Source of the DNA: an uncultured Anaerolineales bacterium | Lineage (GTDB): Bacteria; Chloroflexota; Anaerolineae; Anaerolineales; Villigracilaceae | DNA length: 5,664 nt | Direction: 5' to 3' | Assembly: GCA_937928015.1 (NCBI GenBank) | Contig: CALFXA010000088.1 | Coordinates: forward strand, 1 to 5,664 | Part shown: piece by piece, positions 1-5,616 of the stretch | Layout: every line of letters begins with the position of its first letter | How positions within the stretch are numbered: the stretch's first letter is position 1 | Made by a program: the position numbers and the translations under genes | The notes under the pieces: generated by a model | Seen by the model: the letters and a program-made list of their open reading frames with translations, nothing else | What the model was told of the DNA's origin: nothing | Database searches by the model: none

Positions 1-597
1 GGCCTTGAGGTTCTTGCTGCCCATCACCGCGCCCACGCCCGAGCGGGCAGCCGCGCGATGCTTGTCGTTCATGATGGACGCCATTAGGGCCAGGTTCTCG
101 CCTGCAGGGCCGATGCAAGCCACGCGCGCCTCGTCGGAATGTTCGGCCTTGAGCAGGTCCGTGGTCTCATGCGTGTCCTTGCCCCAAAGATGACCCGCAG
201 GGCGGAGTTCAACCTGATCTTCGTTGACAAGCAGGTAAACAGGTTCACTGGCCCTGCCCTCGAAGATGAACAGGTCGAAGCCCGTGCGCTTCATCCAGGT
301 GGGAAATTCACCGCCCGAATTGGAGTGAGCCACGGCGCCCGTCAGCGGGGACTTGGTCACCACCATGTAACGGTTGCCCGTCGGCGCAGGGGTGGCGGTC
401 AACGGCCCCGTGGCGAAGATCAACTTATTCTCGGGGGCGAGCGGATCCACTAGCGGGTCGACTTCCTTCGACAGATAATGGATCGCCACCCCGCGCCCAC
501 CGATGAAGTCGCGGCAGACTTGCGGGTCGATGTCCTCGACAGAGGTCGTGCGTGTGGTGAGGTTGATGCGTAACAATTTTCCGTGCCAGCCGTACAT
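1..597 (-). CDS. aor: Aldehyde:ferredoxin oxidoreductase, tungsten-pterin type (N-terminal 199 residues, runs off window)
   Basis: Reading leftward from ATG at 597-595, an uninterrupted frame continues to base 1. The protein opens MYGWHGKLLRINLTT, the typical start of tungsten aldehyde:ferredoxin oxidoreductases. Other family blocks seen are FIGGRG (31-36), APENKLIFATGPL (54-66), TKSPLTG (81-87), SNSGGEF (92-98), GFDLFIFEG (106-114), LWGK (137-140), IGPAGEN (162-168) and RSGVGAVMGSKNLKA (185-199). These belong to the N-terminal AFOR domain that wraps the bis-pterin cofactor. Family members are about 600 residues and oxidise aldehydes to carboxylic acids, passing electrons to ferredoxin in the cytoplasm. 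The 4Fe-4S cysteines and the C-terminal domains lie outside the window, so the exact subtype and substrate cannot be judged. A good ribosome site, AAGGAG, sits 5 bases before the ATG. The gene lies downstream of a MoaD-like gene on the same strand, fitting its need for a pterin-dithiolene cofactor. Confidence 0.93.
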   Translation of the reverse strand, partial: MYGWHGKLLRINLTTRTTSVEDIDPQVCRDFIGGRGVAIHYLSKEVDPLVDPLAPENKLIFATGPLTATPAPTGNRYMVVTKSPLTGAVAHSNSGGEFPTWMKRTGFDLFIFEGRASEPVYLLVNEDQVELRPAGHLWGKDTHETTDLLKAEHSDEARVACIGPAGENLALMASIMNDKHRAAARSGVGAVMGSKNLKA

Positions 598-602
598 GGG
601 GA

Positions 603-608
603 CTCCTT
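603..608 (-). promoter_or_regulatory. Ribosome binding site of the aldehyde oxidoreductase gene
   Basis: The leftward strand reads AAGGAG, then TCCCC, then ATG. The strong Shine-Dalgarno match with 5-base spacing supports the start at 597. It contrasts with the upstream moaD-like gene, which shows no such site. Confidence 0.8.
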
Positions 609-711
609 GTGTAGTCTTCGCGCTTCAGTTCTGCTCAGCGCGAGGGACGTGGAAAATTATGGTATCTTGCAAATCGTCTTTCGGCTTCGTCGCAAAAAAC
701 GCGACTCCGCT

Positions 712-746
712 CACGTGTGCCTGCGGCCCAGTGCAGGCAGGACGTG
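712..746 (-). other. Two-part hairpin just downstream of the moaD-like gene
   Basis: Five outer and six inner base pairs are separated by a small internal loop (3 and 2 bases) and capped by an 8-base loop. It begins 7 bases past the moaD-like stop codon when read leftward. No U-tract follows immediately; the first U run, six bases, comes 13 bases later in the loop of the next small hairpin. It may be an RNA processing or attenuation element or a weak terminator. Confidence 0.35.
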
Positions 747-752
747 GAGAAC

Positions 753-992
753 TTATCCTCCCGCGATGGCTGAAAAGGCGGCGACAGTGTCGCCCTCAGA
801 GACGGGGGTGTTCAATTCCACGGTCAGGCCATTGAGGACGATCACACTGGTATCGTCGAGTGGCACGTTGAAGCGGGCAACGGCCTCCGCCACGGTCGTT
901 CCGTGTGGGACTTCGAGTTCGATGGTGTTTCCTTTGATTCCAGGGGGCAGCATATCCTTATAATTGGCAAGCAATTTAACAGTAATCCGCAT
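753..992 (-). CDS. moaD: MoaD/ThiS-family sulfur carrier protein (pterin cofactor synthesis)
   Basis: The 79-residue protein has the beta-grasp layout of MoaD: MRITVKLLAN strand (1-10), a basic and hydrophobic middle with TVAEAV (33-38), VIVLNG (50-55), then EGDTVAAFSAIAGG (66-79). The free C-terminal Gly-Gly is the family hallmark. It is adenylated by a MoeB-type enzyme, thiocarboxylated, and donates sulfur for the dithiolene of molybdopterin with a MoaE-type partner. Its length matches the family. It sits upstream of the tungsten oxidoreductase on the same strand, so a role in the tungsten-pterin cofactor is the natural reading; this is inference. ThiS and other ubiquitin-like carriers share the tail, so the MoaD name rests on the GDxVxxF pattern near the end and on the context. 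No Shine-Dalgarno site precedes the ATG; see the promoter entry. Confidence 0.85.
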   Translation of the reverse strand: MRITVKLLANYKDMLPPGIKGNTIELEVPHGTTVAEAVARFNVPLDDTSVIVLNGLTVELNTPVSEGDTVAAFSAIAGG

Positions 993-998
993 GGCTGA

Positions 999-1027
999 AT
1001 TCTAGCACAGGCGCGGGTTCAGCCCAA
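999..1027 (-). promoter_or_regulatory. Candidate promoter of the moaD-like gene, probably giving a leaderless transcript
   Basis: Reading leftward, TTGGGC (1027-1022) is followed by a 17-base spacer and then TAGAAT (1004-999), directly preceded by TGC, an extended -10 feature. TAGAAT differs from TATAAT at one position. The usual start point 6-8 bases beyond the -10 falls at or next to the A of the ATG (992), which would leave no 5' leader. The lack of a ribosome site before that ATG agrees. This is a sequence match only. Confidence 0.5.
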
Positions 1028-1055
1028 TAGGACGATTATCACCTGCGGCCTGGGT

Positions 1056-1061
1056 TACAAT
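1056..1061 (+). promoter_or_regulatory. Possible -10 box for the rightward SDR-thioesterase-racemase cluster
   Basis: TACAAT matches the -10 consensus at five of six positions and would place transcription near 1068, about 33 bases before the ATG at 1101. No good -35 box is found 16-18 bases upstream, so support is weak. The leader carries two TATCGA copies (1080-1085 and 1092-1097) and a modest purine-rich ribosome site, AAAGGG, at 1085-1090. Confidence 0.3.
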
Positions 1062-1100
1062 TCAAATATCATTTTTGGGTATCGAAAGGGATATCGAGCA

Positions 1101-1892
1101 ATGGAGAAATGGGCAGTCATTACGGGAGCTTCGAGCGGCATCGGTGAGGAATTTGCGCGGCAACTGGCCGCCCAGGGCTATGACCTGTGCCTGACAGGTC
1201 GGCGGGCGGACCGCCTGGAAGCAGTGGCGGCCGAAGCGCGGGACCGGCACGGGGTCCGCGCGGAGGTGGTGGCCGCCGACCTCGGCACCGACGCAGGCAT
1301 GCGCCTGGTCGAGAAGTGGATCAGCGTCCACGCCCCCATCGAGATGCTGGTCAACAATGCAGGCTTCGGCATCCGCTCGCTGTTTGTCGATAGCGGACCC
1401 GACCCAGTGGTCGAGATGATCGCGGTCCACAACATTGCGCCCGTGCGGCTGATCTGGGCAGCGCTGCCTGGTATGAAGCAGGCAGGACGCGGCACCATCA
1501 TCAATGTCTCGTCGCCCGCGGCTTACGCATCCCTGCCTGGCAATGGCGGTTATGCGGGCACCAAGTCCTTTCTGAACGCCTTCTCCGAATCACTGGCGCG
1601 CGAGTTGGAAGAGACGGGTATCCGCGTACAGGTGCTACTGCCTGGTTTCACCTACAGTGATTTCCACAAACGGCCCGCATATCAGGACGTAGACCTGTAT
1701 CACTCGATCCCCAGGTTCATGTGGCAGACTTCCGAGTACGTGGCGCGCACTTCCTTAAAGTCGCTCAAACATGGCGGCTTGTATTGCACGCCCGGCCTGC
1801 TGTATAAATTACTCGTCCTCGGCGGTAGGCTGGGATTCGCCCGCCTGGCGCGCGGCTCGATCCTGTCCCGCTTTGGGCGCGACAAAAAATAA
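1101..1892 (+). CDS. Short-chain dehydrogenase/reductase (classical SDR, DltE/COG0300-like)
   Basis: The 263-residue protein is a complete classical SDR with a Rossmann fold, expected to be a cytoplasmic NAD(P)-dependent oxidoreductase of a carbonyl/alcohol pair. Visible motifs: TGASSGIG nucleotide-binding turn (8-15), TGRR (32-35), whose arginines suggest NADP(H) preference, D60 in AADL for the adenine pocket, NNAG (85-88), N111, and the catalytic set S138, Y151 and K155 (YxxxK). S138 and Y151 are 13 residues apart, as usual. PGFTYSDF (181-188) follows as the substrate-side loop. The C-terminal tail (about 230-255) is rich in Leu, Gly and Arg and may pack on the substrate site or touch the membrane; it is not a clear transmembrane segment. 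The substrate cannot be read from sequence. The thioesterase gene follows after 7 bases, so co-transcription is likely, and an acyl or keto intermediate is one possible substrate. Confidence 0.93.
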   Translation: MEKWAVITGASSGIGEEFARQLAAQGYDLCLTGRRADRLEAVAAEARDRHGVRAEVVAADLGTDAGMRLVEKWISVHAPIEMLVNNAGFGIRSLFVDSGPDPVVEMIAVHNIAPVRLIWAALPGMKQAGRGTIINVSSPAAYASLPGNGGYAGTKSFLNAFSESLARELEETGIRVQVLLPGFTYSDFHKRPAYQDVDLYHSIPRFMWQTSEYVARTSLKSLKHGGLYCTPGLLYKLLVLGGRLGFARLARGSILSRFGRDKK

Positions 1893-1895
1893 GGA
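1891..1895 (+). promoter_or_regulatory. Ribosome binding site fixing the thioesterase start
   Basis: AAGGA overlaps the SDR stop codon (1890-1892) and lies 4 bases before ATG 1900. It supports ATG 1900 over the in-frame ATG at 1771, which lies inside the SDR gene and would add 43 residues with no family resemblance. Confidence 0.75.
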
Positions 1896-1899
1896 ATCC

Positions 1900-2346
1900 A
1901 TGAAACGACAACTTCCCTATCACGGCTCGTGCTTCGTGTGCGGACCCGACAACCCGCACGGCATCGGCCTCACCCTGTGGGTGGACAATGACGGCGTCAT
2001 GACCTCCGATTTCACGCTGGGCGACGCCCAGCAGGGACCGCCAGGCCATGCGCACGGCGGCGCTTCGGCCGCCATCCTCGACGAGGCGATGGGCCTGGTG
2101 GTGTGGGCGGCGGGGCTGAAAGTGGCGGCCGTCAACATCGAGATCAACTATCACAAGCCCGTGCCGCTCCATCAACCGCTGACGCTCGAAGCGCGCGTCA
2201 CGGAGCACGACGGGCGCAAGGCCTTCTCGACAGGCGAGATCAGCCTGCCCGATGGCACGGTGGCCGTCAGCGGGCGCGGCATCTACGTCACCGCGCCGAA
2301 CTTGTTCAAAAAGGTCGATCCATTTCCACGCGAGGGTTCCTCATGA
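1900..2346 (+). CDS. PaaI-like hotdog-fold acyl-CoA thioesterase
   Basis: The 148-residue protein has the single hotdog domain of the PaaI/4HBT group, whose members hydrolyse acyl-CoA or aryl-CoA thioesters as cytoplasmic dimers or tetramers. It begins with CFVCGPDNPHGIGL (11-24), a two-cysteine N-terminal motif common in one branch of this family. The active-site block follows: HGG (52-54) on the way into the hotdog helix, then DEAMG (61-65), where D61 or E62 is the expected acid. VNIEINYHKPVPL (78-90) is the typical central strand, and a beta-rich stretch (95-131) completes the fold. Its length is normal. The stop codon overlaps the next start as ATGA, so translation is probably coupled to the racemase. 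The acyl substrate cannot be named from sequence. Confidence 0.88.
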   Translation: MKRQLPYHGSCFVCGPDNPHGIGLTLWVDNDGVMTSDFTLGDAQQGPPGHAHGGASAAILDEAMGLVVWAAGLKVAAVNIEINYHKPVPLHQPLTLEARVTEHDGRKAFSTGEISLPDGTVAVSGRGIYVTAPNLFKKVDPFPREGSS

Positions 2347-3038
2347 AAACCATTGGTTTGATTGGCGGGATGAGTTGGGAATCATCCGCTGAATATTATC
2401 GCATCATCAATGAAGAAACCAAGAAACGCGTGGGGGGGTTGCATTCCGCAAAGAGCATGATGGCCTCGGTCGACTTCGCCGAGATCGAGAACCTGCAACA
2501 TGAAGGTCGCTGGGACGAGGCGGGTCAGATCCTGACCAAATTGGCCCAGGACGTGGAACGCGGCGGTGCGGACCTGCTGGTGCTGTGTACCAACACCATG
2601 CATAAAGTTGCAGACCAAATGCAGGCGGGCATCCATATTCCGCTGTTGCACATCGCCGACGCTACCGCGGAGCGCATACGCGCCGCGGGGATGACGAAGA
2701 TCGGCCTGCTCGGCACACGCTTCACAATGGAGCAGGATTTCTACAAGAGTCGCCTGATCGAGAAATTTGGTCTGGAGGTGCTCATCCCTGACGAGGTCGA
2801 ACGCGAAGTGGTGCATTGCGTCATCTATGACGAACTGTGCCTGGGTCTCATCAAGGACGAGTCGCGCGAGGCCTACCAACGTATCATGGAACGGCTGGTC
2901 GAGCGCGGTGTACAGGGCATCATCCTGGGTTGCACCGAGATCGAATTATTGGTTCATGCTGAGGATAGCACGGTGCCACTCTTCCCCACCACACATATCC
3001 ACGCCGAGGCGGCGGTGGAGTACGCATTGCAGGTTTGA
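2343..3038 (+). CDS. ygeA: Aspartate/glutamate-type amino-acid racemase, YgeA/RacX family
   Basis: The 231-residue protein resembles the E. coli YgeA/RacX group of cofactor-independent amino-acid racemases along its whole length. It opens [20 protein letters not shown], with the GGMSWES turn (8-14). The two thiol bases expected of the mechanism are both present: C82 in LCTNTMHK (81-88) and C197 in GCTEIELL (196-203). Further family blocks are HIADAT (103-108), [13 protein letters not shown] (122-134) and the late [12 protein letters not shown] (218-229). YgeA relatives can act on several amino acids, so strict aspartate or glutamate specificity should not be assumed. The start is supported by GAGGG at 2332-2336, 6 bases before the ATG. 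The frame extends upstream to 2103, but that part lies inside the thioesterase gene. Products could be D-amino acids for the envelope or for catabolism; the neighbours do not decide this. Confidence 0.92.
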   Translation: MKTIGLIGGMSWESSAEYYRIINEETKKRVGGLHSAKSMMASVDFAEIENLQHEGRWDEAGQILTKLAQDVERGGADLLVLCTNTMHKVADQMQAGIHIPLLHIADATAERIRAAGMTKIGLLGTRFTMEQDFYKSRLIEKFGLEVLIPDEVEREVVHCVIYDELCLGLIKDESREAYQRIMERLVERGVQGIILGCTEIELLVHAEDSTVPLFPTTHIHAEAAVEYALQV

Positions 3039-3045
3039 ATGTGCA

Positions 3046-3066
3046 GGGCGGGAGAGTTTCCCGCCC
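3046..3066 (+). terminator. GC-rich hairpin after the racemase; possible terminator
   Basis: GGGCGGGA (3046-3053) pairs perfectly with TCCCGCCC (3059-3066) around a 5-base loop, starting 8 bases after the racemase stop. The tail (ACTTGCCTCCC) is not U-rich, so it is not a textbook intrinsic terminator. It could end the three-gene unit, slow the polymerase, or protect the 3' end of the message. Confidence 0.45.
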
Positions 3067-3068
3067 AC

Positions 3069-3097
3069 TTGCCTCCCTTGTCCCTTCGGGGTACAAC
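3069..3097 (+). promoter_or_regulatory. Possible promoter of the surface-protein gene, overlapping a UUCG hairpin
   Basis: TTGCCT (3069-3074), a 17-base spacer and TACAAC (3092-3097) resemble a housekeeping promoter, each box matching at four of six positions. The predicted start, near 3104, falls at the ribosome site, which is uncomfortably close. The same bases can form a stem with TTGT (3078-3081) and CCC (3082-3084) against GGG (3089-3091) and ACAA (3093-3096), with a UUCG loop and one bulged T. The two readings are alternatives. Confidence 0.3.
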
Positions 3098-3103
3098 TAC
3101 AAG

Positions 3104-3108
3104 AGGAG
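3104..3108 (+). promoter_or_regulatory. Ribosome binding site fixing the surface-protein start
   Basis: AGGAG lies 7 bases before ATG 3116, which opens directly into a signal peptide. The in-frame ATG at 3035 overlaps the racemase stop, lacks a ribosome site and would put 27 polar residues before the signal peptide, so it is rejected. Confidence 0.8.
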
Positions 3109-3115
3109 ACCCGCG

Positions 3116-5616
3116 ATGAAAACGAGCATCCTCTTCCGACTTTTTTCCGCGCTTGCGGCGCTGATCTTGACCCTCTCCCTGCCCGTCCAGGCACAGAAGC
3201 AGGCGGACTCTTTCAGCGAATTGCGCGACTTCGGCTTTGACTCCGCCACACAGGGCTGGATTCTGCTCGACGGACGTCTCTTCCGCACCGCCGACGGCGG
3301 CTCCACCTGGACAGAGATCACGCCTGCGCCATCCATCGCGGCGGTGACCTTCCTCGGGGAGACGGGCTGGGCCGTGCTGATCCAGCCGCATGGAGACGGA
3401 GTCCGCTATTCGCTGGCGACCACGCAAAACGAGGGAAGGGATTGGTCCACTCGGCCGATCACGCTGTTCGCGGCAGAACAGGCCTGGGTTTCGCCCAAGT
3501 CAATCCACATCCATTTCGAGGATGCCCAACGGGGGACCATCACTATTCAACATGCCACCAGCACGAACTTCAATCTTCAATCCACGTTCGAGACGGTCGA
3601 TGGCGGAGCGACCTGGAAACAAACTGAAAATGCGGTAGGAAAGCCGCTCACTGAACAAGCCCCAAAAGATGGACTTCAACGCCGCGACATGCTGAGCGAC
3701 TCGCTCGGCTGGGGCATGGAGCAGAGCGGCGATTGCATGTTCAGCAACCCCATCACCAAGCAGGGTGCCGATTGTGTGCAACAGACTCGCCTGGTCCGCA
3801 CAACCGACGGCGGCGCGAACTGGCAAACCGTCCCATTGCCGCAGATGCCCAACGGGATTCTCGAACGGCATATTGTCCCGCCTGACATGCCAGAGATTCA
3901 ACCCAGCCTGGCATATACCCAAACCTGGGCGGGCCAGGGCGTGGACATTTGCGAGATTCCTAGCCTGAGCAAACTGCAAACCTGGTGGAGCAACAGCCCC
4001 TACACAGCCGTCAACCTGTATATCGGCGGGTCGTCGCGCGCCTGCGCCAATATCAATTTGTCCAAAGCGTTCTTGGTGCAAGCTCACCTGCAAGGCTGGA
4101 AATTCATCCCCACCTGGGTGGGACCACAGGCGCCCTGCACAGGCTACCCCTCACGATTCCCATACGACACCACTGACGCCTACAACGAGGGCGCCACCCA
4201 GGCGGCCGCGGCGTTGTTCACGGCCTACAGCCTGGGGCTGACCGAAAGCAACGGCAGCGGCACGGTCATCTATTACGACCTTGAGGCCTACGACACCAGC
4301 AACGCCAGTTGCAAGAACGCCGCCCTAGCCTTCATCCGCGGCTGGACCGACCAGATGGAAGCGGCGGGAGATGTCTCCGCGCTGTACGGCGCCTCCTGCG
4401 CCTCGGCCCTGACCGACGTGGGCAACCTGGCCAATCCGCCCGACGCCATCTGGATCGCCAACTGGTATCCCAATTACGTATACAACCCCAGCGCAACCGT
4501 CTGGAACACGGCCTGTCTGGCCAACAGCTACTGGCCGAATCACCAGCGCATTCGCCAATACACGGGTGGACACAACGAGACCTGGGGCGGTGTCACCATC
4601 AACGTGGATAGTAACGTGCTGGACGGCGTGGTGTCCATCCCTGCGCTGGGCCTGGTCAGCGACGCGTTTACCAGCGCGACAGCGATCTCGTCCACACCGT
4701 ATATGGACGCGCAGTCGATTGGCGCGGCCACCACCGAGGTGAGCGATCCCGTCTTGCCGTGCGCCACGGGCCAGGGATTCAATACGGTCTGGTATCGGGT
4801 GACACCCACCACCAGCGGGCGGATGCTAATCAGCACGCACGGCAGCAGTTATGATACCGTCCTCGCCGTGTGGACGGGCACGCAGGGCGGCCTGACGAAT
4901 CAGGCCTGCAACGACAACTTCAACGGGGCCCAGTCCGAAGTCCAGGTGGAGGTAAGCGCGGGGGTCACCTACTTCATCGAGGTCGCCAGCCCGTCGACGG
5001 TCCCATCGGGCACGTTGGTCCTCTCGGTCTTCCAGCCCGCACAGGATGACTTCAACGGGGCAGTGACGCTCGCCCCGCAGCCGTCTACTGTCAGCCTCGA
5101 CACATCCACTACGGGCATTTCCAGCGATGACCCCGCCATGTCCGCCTGTAATCTTGGCCCAGGGTCGAACACGGTCTGGTATCAGTTCACGCCCAGCGTG
5201 AGTGGACCCGTCTTCATCGATACATTCTCCAGTACCTACGACACGACCCTTGCGGTGTGGACGGGCACGCGCGGCTCACTGACGCCCGTGGCCTGCAACG
5301 ACGACACGGCGGGTGGGCAGCAATCGCAGGTGGATCTGACGCTCACGTCGGGAACGACCTATTACGTCGAGGTCGGTCAGTTCAGCGGAAACCTTTCCGC
5401 GCCACAAGCCGCTGGCGGGGGGATGCTCAATCTGCACCTGACCAGTTTCCACGACGTGCCCGGCAATTACTGGTCGTGGAAGTGGATCGAGGCGCTGTTT
5501 GCCAGCCGCATCACGGGCGGGTGCAGCACGTCACCCATGTCATATTGCCCCGAGACTGAAGTGACGCGCGCGCAAATGGCGGTCTTCCTCGAACGCGGCA
5601 TGCGCGGCTCGACCTT
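3116..5616 (+). CDS. Secreted SLH-anchored surface protein: Asp-box repeats, DUF1906 glycoside-hydrolase-like domain, two PPC-like domains (3' end missing)
   Basis: Genuine sequence encodes 833 residues and part of the next codon; the frame closes at 5636-5638 only inside adapter sequence. Order: Sec signal peptide (1-26, K2, hydrophobic 10-22, likely cut after VQA); four Asp-box-like motifs, TADGGSTW (58-65), TQNEGRDW (103-110), TVDGGATW (160-167) and TTDGGANW (229-236); a DUF1906/Rv2525c-like domain (about 274-508), beginning GQGVDIC and containing YYDLEAY (386-392) and NVDSN (496-500); two PPC-like beta domains (about 516-644 and 645-776); then an SLH unit (778-833). DUF1906 adopts a TIM-barrel related to glycoside hydrolases such as GH25 lysozymes. 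D277, D388, E390 and D498 are candidate active-site acids, but activity is unproven for this family. The protein should be exported and held on the S-layer or secondary cell-wall polymer. Further SLH units, usually three in all, are presumably lost beyond the contig end. A wall or surface polysaccharide hydrolase, or a binding protein, are both possible. Confidence 0.85.
3935..4639 (+). other. DUF1906 (Rv2525c-like) glycoside-hydrolase-like domain within the surface protein
   Basis: Residues 274-508 carry the blocks I recognise for this family: [10 protein letters not shown] (275-284), AVNLYIGG (298-305), [10 protein letters not shown] (310-319), [15 protein letters not shown] (327-341), [11 protein letters not shown] (382-392), ALYGAS (422-427), IWIANWY (445-451) and RQYTGG (480-485), then NVDSN (496-500). 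Cysteines at 279, 310, 341, 399, 428 and 467 could form disulfides outside the cell. The D-x-E pair (D388, E390) occupies the place of the GH25-type catalytic acids; that assignment is inference from fold relatedness. Confidence 0.75.
4661..5443 (+). repeat. Tandem in-gene duplication, 387-base unit encoding two PPC-like domains
   Basis: Two copies are offset by exactly 387 bases (129 codons). The 16-base string GTGTGGACGGGCACGC occurs at 4868-4883 and 5255-5270, and ACGGTCTGGTATC at 4784-4796 and 5171-5183, both 387 apart. In protein, [13 protein letters not shown] (556-568) aligns with [13 protein letters not shown] (685-697), and LAVWTGT (583-589) with LAVWTGT (712-718). Cysteine pairs C549/C598 and C678/C727 keep the same offset, suggesting one disulfide per domain. 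The second copy has an extra Ala- and Gly-rich loop near 758-770. Such domains are common C-terminal beta-sandwich modules of secreted proteins. Confidence 0.85.
5447..5614 (+). other. First SLH (S-layer homology) unit, cell-wall anchor
   Basis: Residues 778-833 read [18 protein letters not shown], then ITGG (799-802), C803, C811 and [14 protein letters not shown] (816-829). The F-x-D-V-P start, ITGG turn and TRAQ-A-FL end are classic SLH features. The pair of cysteines around the ITGGC turn is the form I associate with Anaerolineae proteins. Only one unit is present before the genomic sequence stops. Confidence 0.88.

Larger units (their letters stand above)
598..752 (-). other. Leader or intergenic gap between the moaD-like and oxidoreductase genes
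   Basis: This gap is long for two genes of one operon and holds several structured elements. A hairpin spans 712-746: outer arms CACGT (712-716) and ACGTG (742-746), inner arms GCCTGC (719-724) and GCAGGC (733-738), loop of 8. A second small hairpin has arms GTCGC (689-693) and GCGAC (701-705) around an A-rich loop, which is six U in the leftward transcript. A near-identical 12-base motif occurs at 645-656 and 740-751. A CATAAT box (661 to 656, leftward) could be a -10, but no credible -35 sits at the right distance. The oxidoreductase may therefore have its own control, or be read through from moaD. Confidence 0.4.

Noticed and set aside
443..462. GGATCCACTAG followed by GTCGAC, like a cloning-vector polylinker
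   Set aside because: The oxidoreductase reading frame passes through it encoding DPLVDPLAPEN-type family sequence, so it is native and the resemblance is chance.
503..963. Rightward open frames across the oxidoreductase start, the gap and the moaD-like gene
   Set aside because: They are antisense to two recognisable genes and their translations show no domain or start signal.
1771..1899. Upstream in-frame start for the thioesterase
   Set aside because: It lies inside the SDR gene, has no ribosome site, and the added residues do not resemble the family. ATG 1900 has AAGGA at the right distance.
2103..2342. Upstream extension of the racemase frame
   Set aside because: It is an out-of-frame reading of the thioesterase gene; the family N-terminus begins exactly at ATG 2343.
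2382..2879. 165-residue minus-strand frame opposite the racemase
   Set aside because: It is a shadow of the racemase codons, with no recognisable motif and no ribosome site.
3035..3115. Upstream start for the surface protein
   Set aside because: It would place 27 polar residues before a clear signal peptide and has no ribosome site.
3500..4093. 197-residue open frame on the minus strand
   Set aside because: It is antisense to the Asp-box and DUF1906 coding region, shows no family motifs, and exists because the GC-rich codons leave few stops on the other strand.
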